Of a stretch of 24,315 bases of DNA, positions 1-9,845 are shown piece after piece. The stretch covers positions 1 to 24,315 of the forward strand of contig NW_014579329.1 of the NCBI RefSeq assembly GCF_000485595.1. Reading direction: 5' to 3'. The position numbers and the translations under genes are program-made. The notes under the pieces are model-generated. The model was not told where the DNA came from. It ran no database searches and saw only the letters and a program-made list of their open reading frames with translations. Source of the stretch: Priapulus caudatus. Taxonomy: Eukaryota; Priapulida; Priapulimorpha; Priapulimorphida; Priapulidae. Within the stretch, counting starts at the first letter, position 1. Every line of letters starts with the position of its first letter.

Positions 1-852
1 TCGGGCTACTCAAATCCCGAGAAACACACAATGGAATGGACTTAGCCAAGCAAACGTCCCACACAACCTAGCTACGGGTAGAGAAAGTTATATCCATCTC
101 AACCATCTACATCGATCACGGCGGCCAGCCGTCAAATATCAGATAATATAATAGTTTTCTAGGGAAGAGATTCAAGAGAGCTAGGGGCGTGCGATCGTGA
201 GAACGCGACAGGAGAGATAGCAGAGGGGCAGTAGAAGGAGGCTGATCGAGGGACAAGAGATCCAAGGATAAGGACAGCGAGGGATGGAGTAGGAATTTTG
301 CACCCTATTGGCTAGGGCGCTCTCCTATTTATAAACACAGATTTACTGACAATGATTTATCACAGAAATCTATGTTAGGATACCCCTAATTATTTTAAAT
401 GCATATTCGTTACAAAATATAACTTCTATGATGAGATATTGCGCGTGCGCTAACACACTACCGTAGTCAGATTGTCTACTGACAGGTCTATGCAGGGGCC
501 ACCTTACATGCAAGGACAGTGAAAGACTTCATGCTTTTTCTGAAAAAATTCTACTGATGGGGGTTTATCATGTAAATCAAAGCTATACTATGATACCTCC
601 TCTCCATTTTAAATGTATAATTTTCGCAAAATATTAGTTTTTTGGGGAGATATTTCGCATGCGCGACAACCGTTTCAGGCGTGCAGTACGGAATGAAAAA
701 ATATTAGATAATATAGCTTTCTGATAAAGAGAGGCACGTGAGACTAAGAGAATGTGGCAAGGGAGATAGCTGAGGGAGTAGAAGAAGAAGGAGGCTGATC
801 GAGGGATAAGAAAATCAAGGAAAAGGACGGGGAAGGGATGAAATAGGAATTC
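1..852. repeat. Non-coding repeat DNA with diverged direct duplication
   Basis: No convincing coding region is present. Two blocks occur twice in the same orientation. Block A lies at about 136-296 and again at about 701-850; both copies share the GATAATATA start, a GGAGGCTGATCGAGGGA core and an AGGAAT end. Block B lies at about 370-453 and again at about 580-670; its copies share TTTTAAATG and a GCGTGCGC/GCATGCGC motif. The order is A, B, B', A', so this is not a simple two-copy tandem array. The second A copy runs directly into the first satellite-like unit at 853. The parent element is not recognised. Confidence 0.5.
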
Positions 853-992
853 GATTCCCAGCTATGCTAATGTATGGGCAAATGGTGCTGCGACGTCGGT
901 CGCCATTGACTGCCAAGATAATATTCTTCGATCGGCCGTTCTTATACGTTCAAAATGGAGCCGGGCAGGCTGACAGCACGTGTGCATGGTAA

Positions 993-1777
993 TGTAGTGG
1001 CCCTAGGGGTAGCCGACTACGGTACGACAAGCGTTATATAGTTAACGCGTGTCCTAGTTGTTTGGATTCAGTGTTCGCTCCTGCCGGTATATTAGGCAGG
1101 ACGGTGATGCCCGTAGCAAATAACAGGTAGTACCAGTGGAACAGAACACATGCAGTTAGATTCGGTTAACTGTACGGTTATAGTTTTATTTCTTCCTACT
1201 AGTTTACAAATAATTCCCCTGCATTCGTATATGCAGCGTATCCAATATCTATCTCGTCTAATATTACAGTATTAACGCGTCGCCGGCTCCGTCTTTCTCT
1301 CTCACGTTCGCCCTCGCTTCGCGTAGACCTAGGTAGCCTCCACGGGTGTCTCCATCGTAGTCGCTCCTGGCTCTACCTAACTGAAATCCCGTTTGTCTCC
1401 ACCTGTAGTGAAAGATCCCGGCTGTGCCCTCATTTTCCCTGTAGTCTTCTTTCTTTTTTGAAAACCCATGCTTCTCGTCCCTCTGTTATCTTTTTCATCG
1501 AGACCTAAAATGCTTTAACTTCTCCCTCTTTCTCTTCTTCTTCTTCCTACCTAGCCTGAAAAATAACGCTCCTGCTCTGAGATTCGGTGCGCCTTATATA
1601 CCTAGCTGGCAACGTCCCCCCTACGTGGCGTTGTTTTGCACGCGTTGTCAAAACACACGCCGATTTCGTTTGCTGGTGCAATCACTTTCACCTGATGACG
1701 CAACCCGTGGCTGGTACGATGATTGCATCATCTTATGCAACTCGTTTCTAAGTAAATATTCCTCTCTTCGACAACTT
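993..1777. other. Unassigned spacer between satellite copies 1 and 2
   Basis: About 785 bp separates the first satellite unit from the second. It contains a pyrimidine-rich stretch around 1440-1560 and a TATATA motif near 1597. I found no protein signature, no terminal repeats and no target duplication. It may be an old insertion into the satellite array or unique DNA. Confidence 0.4.
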
Positions 1778-1933
1778 GCTTCACTTCGCTCGCAGCATCG
1801 CGCTGCAATTCCCAGCTATGCTAACGTATGGGCAAAAGACGCTGCAACGTCGGTCGCCGTTGACTGCCAAGATAATATTCTTCGGCCGTTCTTATACGTT
1901 CAAATTGGAGCCGGGCAAGCTGACAGCACGTGT

Positions 1934-2115
1934 CAGGGGCGTGTACAAGGGGGGGTCCAGGGGGTCCGGGCCCCCCCTGCTCGCGCAGAAAACGCATCTG
2001 AGGGGGTTTGATTTCAAATTTTTTTTAGGAGGAGGGCCCCCAGACCCCCCTTCGCGTGCTCGCAAGTTTGGGTTACGGTCAGACCCCCCTGGTACAAATC
2101 CTGCACACGCCCCTG
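1934..2115. mobile_element. 182-bp MITE, hAT-like ends
   Basis: The segment interrupts satellite copy 2 and has inverted ends: CAGGGGCGTGTACA on the left, and the complement of CAGGGGCGTGTGCA on the right. It is flanked by CGTGT at 1929-1933 and CGTGT at 2116-2120. Taking it out with one CGTGT restores the normal satellite sequence, so this is a clear insertion with a 5-bp target duplication. The interior is rich in G and C homopolymer runs and has no coding capacity. CAGGGG termini are common among hAT-superfamily elements, and 5-bp duplications are known for a hAT subgroup; this family assignment is inference. Confidence 0.8.
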
Positions 2116-2674
2116 CGTGTGCATGGTAAAATATTATCTACATGCTTCACTTCACTCGCAGTATCACGCCACGATTTCCAGTTATGCTAATGTATGGGAA
2201 AAATGGCGCTGCAACGTCGGTCGCCATTGACTGCCAAGATAATATTCTTCGGCCGTTCTTATGCGTTCAAAATGGAGCCGGGCAGGCTGACAGCACGTGT
2301 GCATTGTAAAATCTGATCTACATGTTTCACTTCGCTCGCAGCATCGTGCCACGTTTCCCAGATATGCTAATGCAGGGCAAATGGCGCTGCGACGTCGGTC
2401 GCCGTTGACTGCCAAGATAATATTCTTCGGCCGTTCTTATACGTTCAAAATGGAGCCGGGCAGGCTGACAGCACGTGTGCATGGTAACATCTGATTTACA
2501 TGCTTCACTTCGCTCGCGGTATCGCGCCATGATTCCCAGCTATAATAATGGATGGGCAAATGATGCTGCGACGTCGGTTGCCGTTGACTGCCAAGATAAT
2601 ATTCTTCGGCCGTTCTTATATGTTCAAACTGGAGCCGGGCAGGCTGACAGCACGTGTGCATGATTAAAATCTGA

Positions 2675-3702
2675 TGTTCTTTTCTAGTTAAGTTAGTCCA
2701 TGTTTCACTGTTATTTAGGAAGGAAGGTAAAACTGTCCATTCGTATAATTTCACTCTTGCTTCTATAATATGATATTTCCTTAATTTTACTCTTCTGCCC
2801 ATGATAATATTTCCCTCATCATGAACCTACATTTTTCAGTTCGGACTCTTATCATGTCCTTAAAACCTTCTATATCATTAATTAAATCCCCTAGGTATGA
2901 ATATTTGGTGCATTTTTTGATCACTTGGATGCCTAATAATATATCCTTCTCTATCCTTTCTTTGTTTGTGAATTTTATAACCATTGTGTTTGTTTTGTTC
3001 ATATTAAATTCTAATCTTTTTGATTCTGCTAATCTGGAGCATGACTGAGCGATTTTAGTAACTGTTTTATAATTTCCAATTCCTAGAATATTGTCCATAT
3101 ATAATAGGGGTCCGATTTCTATGCTGTTTCTATACATGTATACTGCTTTGTTGAGGTTATTTAAGTGGTCCATGCAGAGTCATACAGCATATAAGGCTGG
3201 TCCTAATATTGTTCCTTGTGTATTTCTTTTGTTATAAAATTTTCTGTTTTCCCTACTGGTATTTTCACGGTAATAATTGCTTTTTCATTCATTTTGAAAA
3301 TTATCTCCCATGCAGCATCGTGCCTTCAATCCTCTAAACCATAGTTCCACCATTGCGTCTTTTAGCCACAGGCTATCAAAACATTTTTGAATATCCCCAA
3401 ATAGTATAGTGATGTCTTTCTTTTGTTGCCGGTGTTTATATCAATAATCCCCCTTAGTACAAATACGTGGTCAGTTGTGCTGAATCCCTTCTTCCCCCAC
3501 ATTGATTTTGGCAAGTATCCATGATTTTTTGTTTGCGTTTCCAGATTAATTTTTCAACTATTTTACTTAGGACATTGGTTAGAAAAATTCCTCTCATATT
3601 TTTTAGGTCACTTATAGCTCCTTTTCCTTTGTAAACAGTTTTTATTGACATTTTATGCCATTGTGTTGGTATTGTTGAACCTTGAAGTAGTGAATTTACT
3701 AT
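2675..3702 (-). pseudogene. LINE reverse transcriptase, C-terminal part (broken)
   Basis: Read on the minus strand, conserved non-LTR reverse transcriptase segments appear in order but in changing frames. They are KTVYKGKG and RGIFLTNVLSKIVEKL near 3640-3550, GFSTTDHVFVLRGIID near 3490-3440, GDIQKCFDSLW (motif A, with its Asp) near 3390, QGTILGP (motif B) near 3215, and YMDNILGIG (motif C) near 3100. Then come the thumb-like KTNTMVIKF and a tail with KLYEWTVLPSFLNNSETWTN near 2700. The catalytic YMDD box reads YMDN, so the second aspartate is lost. Several frameshifts and stops make this a dead copy. The lower end is cut off against satellite DNA at about 2675. The upper end, 3702, is the gypsy insertion point, and the rest of the element continues at 10063. 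Confidence 0.85.
3699..3702. repeat. Target site duplication CTAT (left)
   Basis: CTAT directly precedes the 5' LTR and recurs directly after the 3' LTR at 10063-10066. A 4-bp duplication fits Ty3/gypsy integration. Confidence 0.8.
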
Positions 3703-3919
3703 TGTGATGGCGGCATAGTTTTGGATAGTGTCGGAAGGTGGTGCGATGTTGCCGTATGCGCGAGGCGCGCGCCCTGTCTCGCTCTCTTACTTGGCAGACA
3801 TTGATGTGAGCAGATTTGAGTTAGCCGGCGTCTCCAAATAAAGCCGTTCATTCATAAATTCCGGCGTTTATCGAATTACTGTGAGTGCTCCCATGAAGGC
3901 ATAATAGTCAGCTTTCACA
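3703..3919 (+). repeat. 5' LTR of gypsy element
   Basis: This 217-bp LTR begins TGTGA and ends TCACA, a 5-bp terminal inverted repeat. It matches 9846-10062. A polyadenylation signal AATAAA lies at 3837-3842. I see no clear TATA box. Compared with the 3' copy it carries five C-to-T or G-to-A differences, three of them at CpG sites. Confidence 0.92.
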
Positions 3920-3920
3920 G

Positions 3921-3939
3921 TGACGCCCGAACGTGGGGC
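3921..3939 (+). promoter_or_regulatory. Primer binding site, tRNA-Lys-like
   Basis: TGACGCCCGAACGTGGGGC starts one base after the LTR. It resembles the site complementary to the 3' end of tRNA-Lys1,2 (TGGCGCCCAACGTGGGGC), with one substitution in the leading TGG and one extra G. The position is right for minus-strand DNA priming. Confidence 0.7.
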
Positions 3940-4651
3940 AGTTTTGATTTCCAAACAAAGGAATTGTGCCCGAATCCAAATCGGAGGAGCACTCGATCTC
4001 ACACAGGTGATTTCTTGGAGGCCGCCATCTTCCGTGCTATTCTTTGTTATGATCGACGTAATTTCTGTGCCATTGTGAGGCAAGTAAATGATGTCAATGC
4101 CTAATAACGATTTCTATTGCTATAGATAACATAGGGGTTTCCAGTTTATGCTACTCAGTTTTAAGATCAGAGGCTGTAATAAGTACTAATAACCGGTTAA
4201 TACATGTTTGGTAACTTGGTGGCATGTTGTAGTTTGCGTGTGTGACGTGACTCGCTGAGCCCAACAGTGCGCAAGTAATATGGCAGGATCGAATGCAGCT
4301 AAGACTAGGTGTACGAGAAATCACAAGCGTTCATCGCTGCTGATATGTCAGTAGCAAGTATTGTACATACGTATATATATATATATTGAGCAGTCTCTAG
4401 TACCTGTGTGCACTGCTAGCATTTCGCAGATTGGCTCGGAGCTATTTGATATCTGTTGCTAGTCTGCTTGAGGCACGTTATACGTGTGTTATCGAGAGAC
4501 AAAACTTGATATTATTATTATTATTAGATAACAGTTTTCATGTGTGTGCATGAGGAAGTTTACGTATGTGATTCCAAAATTATCTAACCTACCAATCAAA
4601 CAATATAAACAATTATTATAGTAATTGTGTTACGTAACACCCTAAATAAAG
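3940..4651 (+). other. Gypsy 5' leader
   Basis: About 710 bp of non-coding leader lies between the primer binding site and the first gag ATG. It contains a short (TA)n run near 4373-4386 and an ATT triplet run near 4511-4525. No upstream gene is supported. Confidence 0.6.
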
Positions 4652-5599
4652 ATGGCCACTGCACACCCAAAACTGAAGGAATTTTCGGGCGAGTCCAGCG
4701 AGGATTTTACCTTGTGGTTCAAGCGATTTGAACTATTTGTGCCAATAGCACCACCTGATGCTGCCCCTGCAGTCCCCCGACGCCATCTTGTCCTTCCCCT
4801 ATATTTAGCGGGTAAAGCTTTTATGACCTACGACAGTCTGCCAGCTGAGTTATAAAGAGACACGCCAGGCACTGAAGGAGAGACTGGACCCGGACGAGCA
4901 TGCCTTGATCAGGCGTCAGGAATTCATGACTCTCGGTCGTGAGACGGATGAGGCAATCACCGCCTTTGAGTTACGGGTTCTCCATAAGGCGGCGAAAGCA
5001 TTCCAGGATTTCCCAGAACAACATCGAAACACGATGGCAAAGGAGCAGTTCATGAGGGGGTAGGAGATGCACAGCTTCAGCTGCATCTCCTGACCCAAAA
5101 CCCTGACACGATACGCCAGGCGGTGCAATTAGCGGGACAGTATGTACAGGTGAGGAAGGCTATGACCCCTCAACCTGTCGCACAGGAACCAGCCATCTGC
5201 CAGGTCTCGCGGGATGAAGGGTTTGCCTCTCCTGCCGCGGCAACGCATGAAATCACCAGTCTGAGGGATGACGTCCAGAAGCTGTGTGAACAAGTACAGC
5301 TCCAGATGAGGAACCAAAACTCTGGCTGTGGACGTACCCGCAGACGCGGCGGTCGAGGAAATCGCCATGGACCGAGCCAAGGTTGTGGTCAAAGGCAAGG
5401 TCAGAGATATGGAGATGATTCGAATGATCAACGAATGCAACCAGGCAAGTCTGGGCAAGTTTCGCAACCATGGGGTTCCCCTCTTGCCAATCAACAGCAA
5501 GCTCCATTCAATGACCGATTCGACAGACATTGCTACAATTGCGGCAAATGCGGACATCGCAGCGCTGACTGCTGGGGTACCTGGCAGTCGGAAAACTAG
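4652..5599 (+). pseudogene. gag (capsid and nucleocapsid), frameshifted
   Basis: The structural protein starts at ATG 4652 (MATAHPKLKEFSGES...), followed by a capsid-like segment with DFTLWFKRFELF. The first frame stops at about 4853. The sequence resumes in another frame (SYKETRQALKERLDPDEHAL) through to about 5058, then shifts again (GDAQLQLHLLTQNPDTIRQA). The last part, 5123-5599, has an Arg/Gly-rich stretch and one CCHC zinc knuckle, CYNCGKCGHRSADC (C-X2-C-X4-H-X4-C), near 5538-5579, as expected of nucleocapsid. It ends with TAG at 5597-5599, followed in the same frame by protease-linked sequence. Two frame breaks show that this copy does not make intact Gag. Confidence 0.85.
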
Positions 5600-6162
5600 G
5601 GTCGCTCTGCAGCCAAGAAGAGAAGGAAGAAGACTCAAACGATTATTCCAAGGGTTCTTATGAACGTGGACAATGAGGAGATACCATTGTTGTTTGACAC
5701 TGGGAGGATGTCTCGCTGATGCGCGAGGATGTATGGGATTTGTTGTCACCAGGGGAAAGAGGAACGTTGTCTGATCAACCAACAGTAATACGTTCGGTGT
5801 CTGGAGACAAGTTGGCTTGCCTTGGAGCCGCGACAGCACCCGTTCGACTAGGACCTTTGAGTTTGGTGTATCTCTTCCGGATAATGAGAGGCATCGACAG
5901 TCCAGTCATTTTGGGCTGGGACTTCATGATGGAATATGCCGTTACAGTCAACCCCCAGCGGAAGGAGGTCACCATCCAGAGTGAACCTTTCCCACTACTA
6001 GAGGCTGTATTGATTCCGACAACAATAACAGCAAGAGCCCTGTCGGCCACCACCATCCCAGGAAGAACGGAGGTCATCATTCCGGCATACTTACCTCATG
6101 GTCCAGGATTTCCGAAGCTGAAGTATGAAGGGATCTTAGAACCGAGCAACCCCCAGGACTAA
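5600..6162 (+). pseudogene. Retroviral-type aspartic protease, frameshifted at the active site
   Basis: In the same frame as gag, the sequence after the TAG reads through a Lys/Arg-rich linker to PLLFDTG. DTG at 5696-5704 is the catalytic triad of a retropepsin. The frame is then lost within about 15 bases. It resumes at 5719 as EDVWDLL and continues to VILGWDFMMEY, the conserved ILGxDF segment near the retropepsin C-terminus. The frame stops at 6162, and the linker to reverse transcriptase is in a third frame. The family is certain; the copy is broken. Confidence 0.85.
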
Positions 6163-7181
6163 TCGTGTCCCGTATCGCGGCAATGGTAGAAAATTCGTTA
6201 ATTCCAGTGCGGATTATGAATCCAGAACCAGAGCCGCTCGAAATTAGCAAGGGTAAGTGTCTCGGAGACTTCCATTGTCTGGGAGGTTCACAATCCAACA
6301 CGGTGAGACGCACGTATGAGCTAATAGAAGAATACAAACCAGAGGGCGAAGAAGGTAGCGAAACAGAGGCAGTCGACAGCGAAGGAATTCCCTCCGTTGA
6401 TTTGTCTGGGTGTAAACTCAAGAAGGGCCAGATGCCACGTCTGAAGTCCCTCTTGAAGAAATACAATAGCGTTTTCAGTAAAACACCAAACGATCGAGGA
6501 TTCACGGATCTCGTGGAGCACCGTATTGAGACGGGAGATGCCCAACCTATCAAGCAGGCACCACGTAGGGTTCCTTTCCACTTGCGGGACGAGTTGGAGG
6601 AGCAAGTGCGTGATATGTTGGAAGATGGGGTTGTGGAGCCTTGCTCCGGTCCCTGGTCATCTCCAGTGGTCCTAGTGAAAAAGAAATCTGGTGCGTTCCG
6701 GTTTTGTGTGGATTACCGGAAGCTGAATGCTGTTACCAGAAAGGATGCCCACCCTCTGCCCAGGATTGATGACTCGCTAGCATCCATGTCGGGTGCTGCA
6801 TTCTTTAGCAATCTTGACTTGACCAGTGGTTACTGGCAAGTCCCTGTCAACAAGGACCATCGAGACAAGACGGCCTTCTCGATTGGGACGAACTTGTATT
6901 GTTTCAAGAGACTTCCCTATGGGCTCTGTAATGCACCTCCGCTGTTCCAGAGATTGATGGAGTTGGCATTCGCTGGCATGAGCTGGAAGGTCATGCTGAC
7001 GTATCTTGATGATCTGGCAATTTTCACGAAAACATTTGATGAGCATCTGGAGGTCCTAGAAGAGGTCTTTCAACGCCTACATAAGGCCGGATTGAAGCAG
7101 GTACAGAGTTTCGTCGGCCTGGCTTCGTACTATCGTCGTTTCGTGGAGGGATTTGCAAAGATCGCCAAGCCCATAATTTAG
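6163..7181 (+). pseudogene. Gypsy reverse transcriptase with internal deletion
   Basis: Typical Ty3/gypsy reverse transcriptase motifs appear in order: VEHRIETGDAQPIKQ, PWSSPVVLVKKKSGAFRFCVDYRKLN in two conserved blocks, DLTSGYWQ (first catalytic Asp), FKRLPYGLCNAP, and the catalytic YLDD near 7002-7013. After HKAGLK (about 7096) the sequence jumps straight to QVQSFVGLASYYRRF. In this family about 40-50 residues of the thumb and connection (the FLGH region) normally lie between these. The junction is in frame, so a deletion of about 120-150 bp has removed part of the thumb without breaking the frame. An in-frame TAG follows at 7179-7181. The upstream open frame has no true start because pol is expressed as a polyprotein. 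Confidence 0.88.
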
Positions 7182-7690
7182 CTCACGGAGAAGCATATAC
7201 CCTTTGTGTGGAATGATGCATGTCAAGAGAGCTTCGACACTCTAAAGAGTCGACTGATGTCGCCTCCAATCTTGGGATTTTCAAGATGGGGCGAACCTTT
7301 TACCCTGCACACGGATGCATCCGATTTTGCAGCGGATGTGTTTTAAGTCAGGTGCAGGATAGACAAGAGCGGGCAATTGCCTACCATAGCAGTGCACTGA
7401 GTACAACCGAAAGAAACTGGTGTACATACGACAAGGAGTTGTGGGCTATAGTCTGGGGTCTCCGACAAACCCACATCTACCTCTATGGTTCAAAGTTTAC
7501 CATTATCACTGATCATAAGCCACTGCTGCAACGGACCAAACTCCGCTGGGACGCTGATGTCACACAGAAAAGGACACGCTGGATGAACGAGTTGAGCACA
7601 TGGGGCGACATCGAAATCCAGTACCGGCCTGGCGTGAAGAATGGGAACGCAGATGGCATGAGCCGCAGACATCCGACCGAACAGGAGAAA
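7182..7690 (+). pseudogene. Gypsy RNase H domain
   Basis: After the TAG, the same frame continues into FVWNDACQESFDTLKSRL, the usual lead-in to gypsy RNase H. HTDASDF near 7310-7330 carries the first catalytic Asp. A frameshift near 7330-7340 follows. The next frame gives VLSQVQ, AIAYHSSALSTTERN, TYDKELWAIVWGLR (catalytic Glu region), TDHKPLLQ (Asp) and NGNADGMSR (last Asp region), ending near 7675. The catalytic residues are present, but one stop and one frameshift separate the domain from reverse transcriptase. Confidence 0.88.
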
Positions 7691-9028
7691 TTGGGGGACC
7701 TAATCAAGGCACTATTTGTCATTCCTCCGTCGGATGATGTCACGACGAAGGAGCAGGTGGTAAATGCTAGGGTTTCCCAGGCCTCCACATACAATGATGT
7801 GAATGGAGTGGTGTCAGACTCTAGGGGTTCCCAGATCTGCACCAATGATCCCTTACTGACAGGGTTTTCCCGTCACAAGATACGTCAGAGTAGGCGTAGT
7901 AGGAAACACGGAGTTCGAGCAACAGCGCTCGCACCGTCAGATGGACAGGGACAGCCATCGAGTGGCATGAAGGTGCAACAAGGGCAAGACCCTTCAATAT
8001 CCCAAGTCTACCGTTGGGTATTGAATGATGACAAGCCGTGCTGGGAAGCAATCAAAGGTGAAGGACGTGACATGATCACTTTCTGGCGCCAGTTCGATCG
8101 CTTCTCGATACAGAATGGAATTCTGGTCAGGGAGTGGACTCCACCCAAGAAGAGGAACACTGTTTATCAACAGGTCGTTGCCCCAGGACTCCGATCGCAA
8201 GTCCTCCATGAAGTTCACTCTGGTGTCACCTCCGCCCATCTCGGACGACGAAAGACGTTAGGCAAGATGCAGAGTCGATTCTACTGGCCAGGACTAGTTA
8301 CGGATGTTGCGGAGTTCTGCCGAACATGTCCTAAATGTGTTGCCCGCAGTAAGCCAAATCCGAGGATGAAGGCACCGCTGCAAAGTATTTCCTCATCCTA
8401 CCCACTCCAGCTTGTAGCGACAGACATCACAGAACTGCCAATCAGCCTACGGGGTAACCGTTACTGTTTGGTGGTTGGCGACCATTTTACGAAGTATGTG
8501 AATCTGTATGCCATGAAGGACCAGACAGCTAAGACCGTTGCAGACCTTATCTTTCGCCATTATGTTTGTGAACACGGGATGCCAGAAACGATTCATTCCG
8601 ATCAAGGTCGGCAATTTGAGTCGGACATAGTGCAGGAACTATGCACCATGCTTGGGATCAAGAAGACTAGAACGACCCCATACCATCCCGAAGGAAACGG
8701 CATGATTGAACGGTTCAACGAGACGCTGAAGAGCGCCATCGCAAAGTTCACAGTCAAACACGGCAAGGATTGGGATCTCCACCTTGGCCCAGTCCAGTTG
8801 GCGTACAACTCCAGTGTACACGAGACGACTGGCATGTTGTCATTTTACCTGTCACATGGTCGAGCACCCCGCTTGCCGGCGGACATTGTCTATGGATGGC
8901 CAACCAAGGACTATTGAAAGTCGGCCGGGAGTTACTCGAAGAGCATCCTCGCCGAACTGCAAGAGGCTTTCGAGGAAGCCCGGAAGACGGCTAGTATTGG
9001 CCAAGAACGACAAAAGAAATTGTACGAC
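7691..9028 (+). pseudogene. Gypsy integrase
   Basis: A linker is followed by an integrase zinc-binding domain, with HSGVTSAHLG for the His pair and CRTCPKC for the Cys pair, near 8215-8340. The catalytic core has the three acidic residues: the Asp of ATDITELP (about 8420), the Asp of HSDQGRQFES (about 8600), and the Glu of NGMIERFNE (about 8710). RTTPYHPEGNGMIERF is the standard gypsy signature. A TGA occurs at 8915-8917. The same frame then stays open to about 9028 (SILAELQEAFEEARKTA, LYDKWAKQP), the usual region after the core, before the palindrome at 9036 interrupts it. The normal C-terminal GPY/F region is not found after the palindrome. Confidence 0.9.
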
Positions 9029-9035
9029 AAGTGGG

Positions 9036-9644
9036 CAAAACAACCACATGCCAGCCATGCTCTGCTACACACACGACGTGTTTCGTCCGAGTTTAGTGGG
9101 GGTACGCACGTGTTCACAGTTATATACGGGGTACGCACGCGTTCACAGTTATACACGTGGTACAGCACCACCGCGGCATTGCCCGTCGATATCCAACCCC
9201 AATAAACACATGAATACAGGTCATATCACTTCACATTAACATGCTCAAGGCGATATAAAATCAAGATCATGCAAGAGATTTTAGAACGTCACCACACTCG
9301 TCGCGTTGGTACTTTTTCCCATTTTAAATCAAAAACCGTGCTCGCGCGCACGATATAAAGGTGACTTTTATTGTGGCGACGTAGTTAAATCTCGCTTGAA
9401 TGATCTTGATTTTATATCGCCTTGAGCATGAGCACTGCATTAATGTGAAGTGATATGACCTGTATTCATGTGTTTATTGGGGTTGGATATTGACGGGCAA
9501 TGCCGCGACGGTGCTGTACCACGCGTATAACTGTGAACGCGTGCGTACCCCGTATATAACTGTCAACGAGTGCGTACCCCCCACTAAACTCGGACGAAAC
9601 ACGTCGTGTGTGTAGCAGAGCATGGCTGGCATGTGGTTGTTTTG
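9036..9644. mobile_element. 609-bp foldback (near-perfect palindrome)
   Basis: Two inverted arms, about 9036-9290 and 9390-9644, meet at a short diverged centre near 9340. The first ~65 bp from the outer end (CAAAACAACCACATGCC...) match exactly, and the rest matches at roughly 95% by eye. The arms contain AATAAA on the plus strand near 9202 and a repeated GTACGCAC...TTCACAGTTATA block. I found no clear target duplication and no protein. It interrupts the gypsy reading frame just after integrase. It could be a foldback-type MITE or an inverted duplication created during element decay. Confidence 0.8.
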
Positions 9645-9845
9645 TCAAAGAAAATATTGATACAAAGTGTAACCCCAGGTGTCAGTTAGATGGATAGTTT
9701 AATTTTGTGTTTCGTATTTTGTATTCCGTGGACAGTGGCAGGGTAGCTGCCTCCTGTTGTAATGTTACTGCTGGGCGGTTGCCCCTTGTTTTTAGCGGAT
9801 TTTCATATGTCGATGTGGGGCACATCTCCTCAAAAGAGGGGCGTA
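9645..9845 (+). other. Gypsy 3' untranslated region
   Basis: About 200 bp lies between the palindrome and the 3' LTR. No coding is recognised. It ends in the polypurine tract. Confidence 0.6.
9832..9843 (+). promoter_or_regulatory. Polypurine tract
   Basis: AAAAGAGGGGCG lies two bases before the 3' LTR start at 9846. This is the expected place for the plus-strand DNA primer. Confidence 0.7.

Larger units (their letters stand above)
853..2675. repeat. ~178-bp satellite-like unit, five copies
   Basis: One unit of about 178 bp recurs in the same orientation. Its core reads GCCAAGATAATATTCTTCGG, starting at about 912, 1866, 2233, 2411 and 2590. The last three copies (starting near 2143, 2323 and 2501) are head to tail at 178-180 bp. 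The first copy (853-992) is partial, and the second (1778-2129) is split by a MITE. Each full copy starts TGCTTCACTTCGCTCGCAG and ends near CAGCACGTGTGCATGG. Open frames on both strands are by-products of the repeat and are not called as genes. A sixth copy breaks off after a few bases at about 2675, where LINE sequence begins. The unit may be an internal tandem array of a Helitron or another DNA element, but nothing here proves that. Confidence 0.85.

Noticed and set aside
1625-2129. Overlapping plus-strand open frames of 128 and 117 residues
   Set aside because: They run through satellite and MITE sequence and end in its homopolymer runs.
3921-3939. Possible tRNA gene at the primer site
   Set aside because: Only a short segment complementary to a tRNA 3' end is present; no cloverleaf can be formed.
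5129-5839. 236-residue minus-strand open frame
   Set aside because: It is antisense to gag and protease, which carry the zinc knuckle and DTG motifs.
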